Assembly (NCBI GenBank): GCA_002343715.1 | Contig: DDSA01000080.1 | Coordinates: 535 to 63,306, forward strand | Length of the DNA: 62,772 nt | Direction of reading: 5' to 3' | Source: Phycisphaerales bacterium UBA2402 | Lineage (GTDB): Bacteria > Planctomycetota > Phycisphaerae > Phycisphaerales > UBA1924 | In this document: one piece after another, positions 8,401 to 16,103 of the stretch | Numbering within the stretch: position 1 is the first letter of the stretch | Layout: the number at the start of each line of letters is the position of its first letter | Program-made: the position numbers and the translations under genes | Notes under the pieces: generated by a model | What the model was told of the DNA's origin: nothing | What the model saw: the letters and a program-made list of their open reading frames with translations, nothing else | Database searches by the model: none

Positions 8401-8640
8401 TCAGGCCTTCAACACGGCAAGGTCCGCCCCGTGATTGATATGGAATGCCTGGCCGTTGATCACCAGCGCCGGCACCGACTTGACCCCGGCCTTCTCTGCT
8501 TCACTGACACGGGCCTTGTTCTGACCGAGGTGGACGATTTCAACATCGAACTTCGTGCGGTCGAGACCTTCCGCGACCGTGCGTTCCGCGGTGATACAGA
8601 CGGGGCAGCCGGCGTGATAAAACGTGGCTTTCGTGCTCAT
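8401..8640 (-). CDS. small thioredoxin/glutaredoxin-like protein (CPVC)
   Basis: A 79-residue minimal thioredoxin fold. The redox motif is Cys12-Pro-Val-Cys15 after beta-1, the cis-Pro is Pro57 (SVPALVI), and there is no signal peptide, so it is a cytoplasmic disulfide reductase or thiol carrier. The length fits glutaredoxin-like or NrdH-like proteins. A clear AGGAG ribosome site lies 7 bases before the ATG. It sits 9 bases after the MarR-type gene and before the haemoglobin gene, which suggests that it services the regulator's cysteines or the haem protein. The partner reductase is not adjacent; trxB lies at 17.7 kb. Confidence 0.85.
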   Translation of the reverse strand: MSTKATFYHAGCPVCITAERTVAEGLDRTKFDVEIVHLGQNKARVSEAEKAGVKSVPALVINGQAFHINHGADLAVLKA

Positions 8641-8649
8641 GACGTTCTC

Positions 8650-9372
8650 CTACTTGTTGATGTGACTGATCCGACGGGATTTCGGTGGGCTCCGTCGTTG
8701 GCCCGGTCCCTGGTGGTCGAGCGGTTGACCGTTCACGAAGACGCCCCAGAGTCTGGGTCGAACATCATCCGCGGCGGGCTCCATCTCGGCGCAGTCCACG
8801 CGAAGGTCCGAGTCCGCGATCGGGGCATCGATCAGAAGACAGTGGTGCGGTTTCTTCGTGCCCGGGTACTCGTTGGGGCGGAAGTATCTGCATCCGACGC
8901 ACATCCGCGACATCGGGATCGAGCCACACTCCTGCATGGTGCGGATCATGCCGATCAGACCGCGCAGCAACGACGCTCGCTCGTGCTCGGGCAACGCCTC
9001 GACCGCTTGAATCATCGGTGATGGCCACTCACCTGACTTGACGGCCTCCCTCGCACCCTTGTGTGTCAGCGATAAAACGATGGCACGGGCGTCTTCCGCC
9101 GAACGCTTCTTGCTCACCAACCCCTTGCCGATCAGTGCCGAGAGTGCTTCGCTGGCCGTGCCGGGGCTGACCGCCAAGTGCGAGGCAACCTCGGCCAGGC
9201 CGAACGGCTTTGACGCCGATTTCAGCACAGAAAGAATCTGGGACTGCGTAGGGGTCAGACCCCGTTCTCCCGCGGCACGCCAGGACTCGTGCCGCATGAC
9301 CAGCGAGATCTTGGCGAAGCCGGCGAGAATTTTCTCGGTGGTGGTGGGTGGTGGAGGGGGAGCAATATTCAT
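8650..9372 (-). CDS. MarR-family regulator with C-terminal four-cysteine cluster
   Basis: A 240-residue protein. Residues 15-145 form a winged helix-turn-helix of the MarR type (GLTPTQSQILSVL, then HLAVSPGTASEALSALIGKGLV, then a wing with RAIVLSLT). After the dimerisation helix comes an added domain: Cys158-x2-Cys161, Cys178 (next to His176-His177) and Cys194, with a further Cys149. These residues could bind zinc or an iron-sulfur cluster, or could form redox-switch disulfides. The tail (200-240) is basic. It is the first gene of the operon with the CPVC protein and truncated haemoglobin. A perfect palindrome lies immediately upstream, overlapping its promoter, so autoregulation is likely. 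Family assignment is firm; the ligand or sensor chemistry is inferred. Confidence 0.85.
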   Translation of the reverse strand: MNIAPPPPPTTTEKILAGFAKISLVMRHESWRAAGERGLTPTQSQILSVLKSASKPFGLAEVASHLAVSPGTASEALSALIGKGLVSKKRSAEDARAIVLSLTHKGAREAVKSGEWPSPMIQAVEALPEHERASLLRGLIGMIRTMQECGSIPMSRMCVGCRYFRPNEYPGTKKPHHCLLIDAPIADSDLRVDCAEMEPAADDVRPRLWGVFVNGQPLDHQGPGQRRSPPKSRRISHINK

Positions 9373-9373
9373 C

Positions 9374-9410
9374 GGACTCCAAATAATATGGAGTCCAAAA
9401 TAAATGTCAA
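9374..9410 (-). promoter_or_regulatory. promoter with embedded perfect palindromic operator
   Basis: Reading on the minus strand: TTGACA (9405-9410), a 16-base spacer, then TATTAT (9383-9388). A perfect inverted repeat covers 9374-9396: GGACTCCA (9374-9381), AATAATA, TGGAGTCC (9389-9396). It includes the whole -10 element and reaches to within one base of the ATG at 9372. The location is ideal for repression by the MarR-type protein. The GGAG inside the arm also matches a ribosome site 5 bases before the ATG. Confidence 0.7.
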
Positions 9411-9735
9411 CCCTCTGGCATGAAACGATGTGGTCCCCTCAGCGGTCGGTGCGCACCGCGCAGAGCGTAGTTGAAGGCAGTCGTACCGAGCGCGTCGTTC
9501 GTCACGTCTGGCGGTGAATCTGATATCCTTAGAGGCCCGTGTTGTGCCGAAAGGCATCATCCTTGGCCGAGGGTCCAGGTGGTCCGGAGCACTCGACAGT
9601 TGCTGGAATGTCAGGCGCTCCCGATGTCCGGAACATGTGGAAGTGCTCGATTGATCCGCTGTTCGAGTCCCGGGTTTGGCCGCTTGCGTGTTGTTCGAGA
9701 ATGGAGGGCGGTTCAACGCCCTGCTAAACTCACTT
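9411..9735. other. intergenic region between divergent MarR operon and accA
   Basis: No gene seen. It contains a 12-base perfect palindrome CGGTGCGCACCG (9447-9458). The accA reading frame is open upstream to 9676, but that part lacks protein character. The accA promoter should lie here; no clear -35/-10 pair was recognised. Confidence 0.4.
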
Positions 9736-10758
9736 ATGGCCACGTATTACCAACTCGATTTCGAGAAACCCCTTGCCGACATCGAACGAGAGATCGATGG
9801 CTTTGAAGAACAACTCCGCGCGGAGCAATCATCGCCCGACTCGCCGGGAGTTCGGGAGATTGCTGCTCGTATCGAGGAATTGAGGGCCAAACACCAGTCG
9901 GAGCTCGCCCGCCTGTACGGCCAACTCACGGCGTGGCAGACGGTGCGGGTCGCTCGCCACCCCCTGAGACCCCAGACCAGGGATTACATCAACCTGATGT
10001 GCCGCGATTTTACTGAACTGCACGGCGATCGGCGCTTCGGCGATGACCCGGCGATCGTCACCGGCTTTGCCCGCATCGGCAAGTTGAAGGTCATGCTCAT
10101 CGGCCACCAGAAAGGACGCGAGACGAGCGAAAAACTCGCCTGCCACTTCGGTTGCGCCCACCCGGAGGGGTACCGCAAAGCCCTCGCCAAGATGCAACTG
10201 GCCGCCAAGTACCAGGTTCCCATCGTCACGCTCGTCGATACCCCGGGCGCCTATCCCGGGCTTGGTGCCGAGCAACGCGGCCAGGCCGAAGCCATCGCGG
10301 TGAACATGATGGAGATGAGCCGGCTGCGAACACCGATCGTCAGCATCGTGATCGGCGAGGGCGGCTCCGGCGGGGCGCTCGGAATCGCCGTCGCCGATCG
10401 CGTCGCCATGCTCAGCCATTCGTGGTACTCCGTCATCAGTCCGGAGGGCTGCGCGGCGATCCTGTGGAAAGAGGCCAACGAGCAGACCAACTCCGCCGCG
10501 GCCAAGGGCCTGAAACTCACCGCTACGGACAATCTCGAACTTGGCATCGTGGACGACGTGATCACCGAGCCGGTCGGCGGGGCGCACCGCGATCCTCGGA
10601 CAACAGCATCAAACCTGAGCGCCTGGATCGAATCGAGCCTGAGCGAACTCCGACGTGTGGACATCGACACCCTCCTTGCCCAGCGCTACCAGCGTTATCG
10701 TCGGATGGGGGTGTATCTCGAAGCGGCGGAGCAAGATGCCGCGGCGAGCGTGACATAA
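9736..10758 (+). CDS. accA: acetyl-CoA carboxylase carboxyltransferase subunit alpha
   Basis: A 340-residue protein. It transfers CO2 from carboxybiotin on AccB to acetyl-CoA, the first step of fatty acid synthesis, as part of an AccA2-AccD2 complex in the cytoplasm. It shows the standard AccA layout: an N-terminal helical hairpin (YQLDFEKPLADIEREI), then the crotonase-type core with RPQTRDYI, ELHGDRRFGDDPAIV, GHQKGRETSEK, TPGAYPGLGAEQRGQ and GEGGSGGALGIA. Length is slightly above the usual 315-325. The ATG at 9736 starts the conserved MATYYQLDF segment; an upstream in-frame Met at 9676 adds only non-conserved residues. No accD neighbour. Confidence 0.95.
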   Translation: MATYYQLDFEKPLADIEREIDGFEEQLRAEQSSPDSPGVREIAARIEELRAKHQSELARLYGQLTAWQTVRVARHPLRPQTRDYINLMCRDFTELHGDRRFGDDPAIVTGFARIGKLKVMLIGHQKGRETSEKLACHFGCAHPEGYRKALAKMQLAAKYQVPIVTLVDTPGAYPGLGAEQRGQAEAIAVNMMEMSRLRTPIVSIVIGEGGSGGALGIAVADRVAMLSHSWYSVISPEGCAAILWKEANEQTNSAAAKGLKLTATDNLELGIVDDVITEPVGGAHRDPRTTASNLSAWIESSLSELRRVDIDTLLAQRYQRYRRMGVYLEAAEQDAAASVT

Positions 10759-10842
10759 GGGCTAAAGCGATCCGGGTGGTATAATTCCAAGTCCGATGGA
10801 CCCCGACTCCGGATCCCAGTATGCTCCAAAGGAGAAGTGCCC

Positions 10843-11361
10843 GTGACCCAGGATGGTTTGGGAAAGTCGCTGCCGCTTGTCACTACTTCATTGGCTCCGA
10901 CCGAGGTTGTCCGTCGGCTGGACGCGTGCGCTCGACGAGGAAAACTCGCGGGATTCGAGCCGGGGGTGAACGGAGAACTCTTCTCCGTGGCGGCCTTTGG
11001 TGAACCGATCGACTATCGCCTGTGCGTGACGGCGAGGCAGAGTGAACCAGCCGCGTGTGAACTGCACTTCTCGCTGAGAGTTACAAGGAAACTGCCGATC
11101 ATCTTCTGGGTGATCGCCGCCCTGACCGTGTGGCCCGGTGTCTGGCTCACCGAATCCATGCTCAGCACGTACTGGAACTGGTACGCGAGCCTGCCGACCT
11201 GGATCACGTACGCCTGGTACCTGCCCCTCGCCGTGTTGCCATTGCCGTGGCTGTGGGCGCGGATGCTCCGCAAGTCCCGGGCCGCCGCGGATCTTCATGC
11301 CCGCGAGCAGATCACCCGGATTGCCTCGGAAACCGGCGGGGTCATGAAACACGGCGGGTGA
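10843..11361 (+). CDS. membrane protein of unknown function
   Basis: A 172-residue protein. The soluble N-terminal ~85 residues (about 15-80) contain a small alpha/beta-like segment. Two hydrophobic segments follow (about 88-108 and 118-144), ending in WLWARMLRKSR, then a cytoplasmic helix. I prefer GTG at 10843, which lies 8 bases after AGGAG; GTG at 10837 is in frame but too close to that site. It follows accA by 84 bases and overlaps the convergent glycosyltransferase gene by 20 bases. No family recognised. Confidence 0.65.
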   Translation: MTQDGLGKSLPLVTTSLAPTEVVRRLDACARRGKLAGFEPGVNGELFSVAAFGEPIDYRLCVTARQSEPAACELHFSLRVTRKLPIIFWVIAALTVWPGVWLTESMLSTYWNWYASLPTWITYAWYLPLAVLPLPWLWARMLRKSRAAADLHAREQITRIASETGGVMKHGG

Positions 11362-12109
11362 GTATCGGGCGAAGTTCTCGCCACAGCCGCAGCCGCAGGG
11401 TGAGCAACTGCCCCAACCCGCGGGCGCAGAACTTCAGCAGTTTCCACCGACGGATCGATACCACGCCTGTCTTCCGGGCACGGTGTGATACCTCAACCTC
11501 CGCGATCCGATGACCCTTCCAAACCGACACGATCGATACAAAGAGCGACGGCGCCAGGGTCTCGGGCGGAATAAAGGGCTTCATATCGAGCCAGTGATCG
11601 CGACGGATGATTTTGAATGGCACGTTCAGGTCTCGGATGCGCGTTCCAAAGAGAGTCCGCACACACACCCGCACCAGGCGCGTCAGGATCAGTCGGAATA
11701 CCGGATCCTCACGCCGGCACCGAACCGCGAAAGCGGCATCGCCCGTCCTGGCAGCAAGCCAGAGGTCCCCGAATCGTTCCAAGGGCATCTGCCGGTCACT
11801 GTCGATCAGCAACACCCACTCGCCCCTCGCCTCATCGAGACCTCTTCGAAGGGCCGGACCGTGCCCCGCGTTGGCCTGATGGATCACGCGCAGACGGGGT
11901 TCCGCCGCGGCGAGTGTGTCGAGGTTCTCACCTGTGCGGTCGCGGCTCCCGTCATTCACCACGATCAGCTCGCACGTGGCGACGATCGGAAAGACCTCCC
12001 GCACCACATCGGTCACGGCGTCGGTGATCGCGCCCTCTTCGTTGTACGCCGGGCAGATCACCGAGAGTTCAATCGTTGGGGTCGGTTCGACGCACGGGCG
12101 CTTCATCAT
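11342..12109 (-). CDS. family 2 glycosyltransferase (dolichol-phosphate mannose synthase-like)
   Basis: A 255-residue protein. GT-A fold landmarks: SVICPAYNEEGAI near residue 16, VVNDGSRDRT (about 50-59), HQANAGHGPALRRGL (about 77-91), and a metal-binding DSDRQM (103-108) in place of the common DADLQ. The lack of C-terminal membrane helices fits the soluble polyprenyl-phosphate sugar synthases. These load a sugar onto polyprenyl phosphate for a membrane acceptor transferase. Its ATG overlaps the TGA of the upstream membrane glycosyltransferase (ATGA), so the two probably make and use a lipid-linked sugar. Confidence 0.82.
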   Translation of the reverse strand: MMKRPCVEPTPTIELSVICPAYNEEGAITDAVTDVVREVFPIVATCELIVVNDGSRDRTGENLDTLAAAEPRLRVIHQANAGHGPALRRGLDEARGEWVLLIDSDRQMPLERFGDLWLAARTGDAAFAVRCRREDPVFRLILTRLVRVCVRTLFGTRIRDLNVPFKIIRRDHWLDMKPFIPPETLAPSLFVSIVSVWKGHRIAEVEVSHRARKTGVVSIRRWKLLKFCARGLGQLLTLRLRLWRELRPILTRRVS

Positions 12110-13725
12110 TGCCTGAGAGTGTGGATGGAAAAGACATATCCGTACGGCCAGGTATTCTGGCCGTGCGGCGGCGTGGGAACGACATCGTACTGTTCGGCGA
12201 GCAGCGCATTCACCAGGCCGGCGCGTCGGCGGAACTCATCGCGTGCTTCCCAGGGTGTGTTCTGCGCGTTCCCGAGTCGAACGATGAACTCGGGCGGGTC
12301 GGCGGCGAACTTCAGCAACCACCGATCGAACTCCTCGCGGGACACGGCATACACCGGCGTGTCGTACACCGTCCAGTCATACGGGCGGATGCCCGCACGA
12401 GCGGCGGCGGAGTAGAGCGGCGCCCGGTTGCCGCAGACCCACAGCCTCTTGACGCCTTGTCCCGCGTCGAGTTCGGTGAGCAGTTCCACGATGAAACCTG
12501 TCTGCATCCTCGCGTTGCTCGCAAAGTCGTTCCGAGTCGCGATGGGCCACACCAGCATCCATGACTGCCACGCGAGAAGTCCGCTCAACCCCCACCCGGC
12601 CGCGGCGGGCCACCATCGCCACGGGACACTGCCAATCCGGGCGACGGCGTACGCACCAACGAAGAACGCCGGGAGCACGAACTGAAAGACATAGAAGGAT
12701 TGGATCTTGCGAGTAGCCGCCGCCACGAGCACGGCAAGCAGCAAGTACAGGGCGGCGCAGAGGCATTCCATCCGTGAGGAGTTCGATGTCGGTTCACGGT
12801 TTCTCCAGCGAAACCCAAGCACCATCAACACCGCCGATGCAGCCGCGGCAAGCCGGAAGAGGTCGCACGCCGGGTTCTCCTGACGAAAGTACTCGCCGAT
12901 CGGGGTGATCGATCGGAAGTAGGTTCCGTAGCGAGAGTTGAACGCAAGCACCGCGAAGATAAAGTCGCCGATCGAAGAACCGGAAGCAATCACGAGCAGG
13001 AGCCATGCGAAAGCGGTCGCCGAGGCCGCTCCCAACGTCCAGACAACAGCACTCATCCAGGCCGGCCATCGGCGGTTCACGAGCCTGGCACCGATTCCGA
13101 CCGAAGCGATCAACGCGAGCATGCCGCCCCCGATGATGCTTGTGGGTCTCCAGAATGGCGCGGATGCGAGAAGCACGCCAGCAACGACCGCCGCGATGCG
13201 CATGCGCCGATCCGTTCGGCGGAGAGCCAGTCCCAGCGCAACCAGCCCCGCAGCTTCAAGCGTCAGCGCGGCAACAGCCGCGATGCCATTCTGCGCCGCA
13301 TCAAGGCGAGCATCGAGGGAGATCGCCGCCGCGGCGGCGACAAGACCGCTGACTCCGAGGATTCTCCAGGGCTGCAGATCTCGGGCCACGATTAGAATCG
13401 CGACAAGGATGCCCGCAATGGATGCCGCGTATATCAGGAGAGTGCCGATCTTTAGACCGAGAAACTCTGCCCCATCATGTCCCAGTCCGTGCCAGGGAAG
13501 GAGAGCGAGATACACCGCTGGTGGTTTGTGATCCCAGTAGTTGCCCAGCAGGGACAGGCGGCCGCTCTCACACCAACGGCGCGATACTTCCCAGTAGACT
13601 CCCAGATCAGTACCTATGAAGACTCGAAAATAGGGCCAATAACAGAGCGCAACCAGCCCAACGACCGAACATACCGCGGCACAGAGGGCGAGTGTCGTCC
13701 CGAACGCATGGCGAGTCAGGGTCAT
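12106..13725 (-). CDS. ArnT/PMT-like membrane glycosyltransferase
   Basis: A 539-residue integral membrane protein with about 10-12 hydrophobic segments across residues 10-430 and a soluble C-terminal domain (about 440-539). The first periplasmic loop has GTDLGVYWEVSRRW and the WDHKPPAVYLAL motif (Asp-x-Lys-Pro-Pro), typical of GT39/GT83-type enzymes that use polyprenyl-phosphate sugars. The donor may be made by the coupled GT2 enzyme downstream (four-base overlap). The acceptor is unknown: lipid A, protein or an envelope glycan are all possible. Confidence 0.78.
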   Translation of the reverse strand: MTLTRHAFGTTLALCAAVCSVVGLVALCYWPYFRVFIGTDLGVYWEVSRRWCESGRLSLLGNYWDHKPPAVYLALLPWHGLGHDGAEFLGLKIGTLLIYAASIAGILVAILIVARDLQPWRILGVSGLVAAAAAISLDARLDAAQNGIAAVAALTLEAAGLVALGLALRRTDRRMRIAAVVAGVLLASAPFWRPTSIIGGGMLALIASVGIGARLVNRRWPAWMSAVVWTLGAASATAFAWLLLVIASGSSIGDFIFAVLAFNSRYGTYFRSITPIGEYFRQENPACDLFRLAAAASAVLMVLGFRWRNREPTSNSSRMECLCAALYLLLAVLVAAATRKIQSFYVFQFVLPAFFVGAYAVARIGSVPWRWWPAAAGWGLSGLLAWQSWMLVWPIATRNDFASNARMQTGFIVELLTELDAGQGVKRLWVCGNRAPLYSAAARAGIRPYDWTVYDTPVYAVSREEFDRWLLKFAADPPEFIVRLGNAQNTPWEARDEFRRRAGLVNALLAEQYDVVPTPPHGQNTWPYGYVFSIHTLRQ

Positions 13726-13759
13726 GGGTCTTCAATGCGTACCCGAAGAACGATCCAAC

Positions 13760-14554
13760 TCAGTCTTTCAGTTGTTTGAGTTCATCTCGAAGAATTGCAG
13801 CGAGTTCGTAGTTTTCCGCTTCGACCGCCTCGGCAAGTCTTTTCTTGAGTTCGGCTTTCTGCGAGAGAGGGAGTTTGGGGACCAGTTGTTCCCGAATCTG
13901 TCGAAGCATCTCGGCCTCCGGTGACTGCTCGTAGGCCTGGGGGCGTCCGGCTTCGGAGTAAATGTGCTTGAGAAGATCGAGGCCTTCATCCAAAACCAAG
14001 AGTGCCGCTTTCGGCTCGTTGTCGGCGAGTGCCATGCTGGCGAGCGCGCGGCCTTTCATCATGACGACGTAAGGGCGATATTGTTCGAGTATTGTTTGGT
14101 CTTCTTCAGTTGCCGCGTGCTCTCTGCAAAAATCGATGACCCGCAGGTTACGCGCTGCATCACGGGCGGCACGCTCAAAATCCTCGCAAGCGAGTAAAGC
14201 CAGAGATCGTTGGTTGTATTGAGCCATCTCCTCACGGAGTTGACGGCATTCTTCGGGCGATAGAGAGAACTCTCCGGCATCTTCGATGGAAGGAGCGTCC
14301 GGATCGGATTGCTCGCGTTTATCCTGCCGACCGCCACGAACTTCCTCCAACCTCTGTTCAAAGTGGTCGAGAAGGCTGGCTAGATCAAATGGTCTTTGAC
14401 CATCCGGACGCCCATCAAGAAGCATCTGGATCAACCCGAGATCCAAGCGAACCTGGATGCGAGGTTCACCATCCTGCCCTTCGATCACACGGGCGAGAAC
14501 TTGTCCCGATTGAAAGGGCCATTCTGACAGTAACTTAGAAATATCGTAAATCAT
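13760..14554 (-). CDS. UVR-motif (UvrB/UvrC) protein
   Basis: A 264-residue protein. The C-terminus carries a UvrB/UvrC interaction motif (about residues 232-263: KKRLAEAVEAENYELAAILRDEL), a helical hairpin also found in McsA-like proteins. Residues 1-50 form an N-terminal domain (MIYDISKLLSEWPF) common to a planctomycete group, and the middle is helical and TPR-like. Nuclease and helicase domains are absent, so it is not UvrB or UvrC itself. It may be an adaptor that uses the UVR hairpin to bind a partner. It is divergent from the sigma factor gene across a 469-base spacer. Confidence 0.72.
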   Translation of the reverse strand: MIYDISKLLSEWPFQSGQVLARVIEGQDGEPRIQVRLDLGLIQMLLDGRPDGQRPFDLASLLDHFEQRLEEVRGGRQDKREQSDPDAPSIEDAGEFSLSPEECRQLREEMAQYNQRSLALLACEDFERAARDAARNLRVIDFCREHAATEEDQTILEQYRPYVVMMKGRALASMALADNEPKAALLVLDEGLDLLKHIYSEAGRPQAYEQSPEAEMLRQIREQLVPKLPLSQKAELKKRLAEAVEAENYELAAILRDELKQLKD

Positions 14555-15023
14555 GCTCCAAGATTCCCGGACCTTACAGGCCGAGCTGTTTGCCGGCTGA
14601 GAATCAGGTTACGCCATTGGGGAGATGACTGCCGGAGTTTGGGGCGTGGAAACCCTGTCGAATAGTCGGGATGGAGTAATGGAGGGGGAGCAGGGCAGAC
14701 AATTTTGACAATTTTCAACAAAATTGGAAGATTTCCCTTGCGGATTCAAAAACGTGTGGCAGGTTGTATGCTGGAAGGATTGCGCACCGTCGTATCAAGG
14801 TGCGAAATCCGCAAGTCGATGAAACCCCGAGAGGGGAAGAGACGGATACTTGGACGCTACTCGGGCCATCATGGCCCAGTGTGTTCCCAGCATCGAGACG
14901 AGATGGGAAGCCCGATCGAGGACCGGTGGCACTGCTTGAAGCCGGGTTCGGGTGAGGAGTGGGTAGCACGGCGGTTCTCGCCGGGAAAGTGGGTTTTCAG
15001 TGAGTCAGGCCCGCGTAGGAACG
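14555..15023. promoter_or_regulatory. divergent promoter region with AT-rich palindrome
   Basis: The region is shared by the UVR-motif gene (minus) and the sigma factor gene (plus). A perfect 8-base inverted repeat CAATTTTG (14700-14707) / CAAAATTG (14719-14726), 11 bases apart, stands out as an AT island in GC-rich DNA and overlaps TTGACA (14705-14710). A -24/-12-like TGGCAGG-N4-ATGCT occurs at 14757-14772. No coding frame is supported. Either site could control the sigma factor gene through a long leader. Confidence 0.4.
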
Positions 15024-15950
15024 ATGACAAAGGCTCATTCCGCAAGCCGAACCGCGTACAACGACCTTCAGGTCTACATGCGCGAAATCAACGGTTCAGC
15101 CCTTCTGACTCCCGAAGAGGAGAAGGAACTGGGTTGGGCCATCATCAACGACAACTGTCCCCACGCACGGGAAAGGATGATCAGAGCGAACTTGCGACTT
15201 GTTGTTGCTATCGCCAAGAAATACACAAACCGCGGCCTGGCCCTCGCAGACCTGATTGAAGAAGGCAATATCGGGCTGATGCGGGCGGTCGAGGGTTTTG
15301 ACCCTGCCCAGGGTGCCCGTTTTAGCACCTATGCCTCTTGGTGGATCAAGCAAGCAATCAAGCGGGCATTGCTCAATGCGGGCCAACCCGTCCATATCCC
15401 TGCCTATATGGTCGAGTTGGTTGCGAAATGGCGCATCGCATACAGGCGATTTGAATCAGAAAACGGACGTGCCCCGACGATGCCCGAGCTCGCCATCGCC
15501 ATGGATCTTCCGCTCAAGAAAGTGCGGATGATCCGTCGGGCCATCAAGGCCATTCAAGGCCCGGTGGCGACAGCATCACGCGAAGGGACTGCGGATGTCG
15601 CCAGTTTGAGCGACATCATCGCTGATCCCCGCACCGGAACCCCCGAAGAGCGGATGCTCCGCACGGAAGAGACAACCCTGCTCCTGCAACTGCTCAAGAC
15701 GATCGATGACCGGGAGGCCCGAGTTCTCCGGCTGAGGTTCGGGCTGGACGGTGCCGAGCCGCTCTCGCTCAAGCAGATCTCCGATGACATGCAGTTGAGT
15801 CGTGAGCGTGTCAGGCAGATCGCCGATGAGGCGCTGACCAAACTCCACGAGCGACTCCGAAAGGCGCGCACGGGCGAGACGGGGCCGATGGAGTCCGATG
15901 CGGACGAAACCGCGGAAACCGATGACGCTTGCGCTTCCAGCCGCGCTTGA
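15024..15950 (+). CDS. RNA polymerase sigma-70 factor, primary-like, without region 1.1
   Basis: A 308-residue protein. Region 1.2 is at about residues 10-45 ([12 protein letters not shown]...[11 protein letters not shown]). Region 2 (about 55-125) is complete, with [31 protein letters not shown] and [14 protein letters not shown]. Region 3 spans about 125-205. Region 4.2 has [25 protein letters not shown]. The lack of region 1.1 and the short length place it among group 2/RpoD-like factors rather than the housekeeping RpoD. It directs RNA polymerase to promoters. GTG at 15000 is an alternative start in frame; ATG at 15024 has AGGA just upstream. The acidic C-terminal tail after region 4 is unusual. 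Confidence 0.88.
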   Translation: MTKAHSASRTAYNDLQVYMREINGSALLTPEEEKELGWAIINDNCPHARERMIRANLRLVVAIAKKYTNRGLALADLIEEGNIGLMRAVEGFDPAQGARFSTYASWWIKQAIKRALLNAGQPVHIPAYMVELVAKWRIAYRRFESENGRAPTMPELAIAMDLPLKKVRMIRRAIKAIQGPVATASREGTADVASLSDIIADPRTGTPEERMLRTEETTLLLQLLKTIDDREARVLRLRFGLDGAEPLSLKQISDDMQLSRERVRQIADEALTKLHERLRKARTGETGPMESDADETAETDDACASSRA

Positions 15951-16103
15951 TAGAAGAGTTCATTGTCTCACGGCAACACTCGGACGCCGCGGGACCGCGT
16001 CGGTCTGCCTGCCGACCGCTTGTACTTGGGTTTGGCGTCGCGGCGGTGACAGAACACAATCAAATATCGCACGCGAACCGGGTTGCGGTTGCTACCATCG
16101 GCC

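Noticed and set aside
9640..9690. tRNA-like T-loop GTTCGAGTCCC
   Set aside because: The flanking bases do not form a T-stem, and no acceptor or anticodon arms can be drawn.
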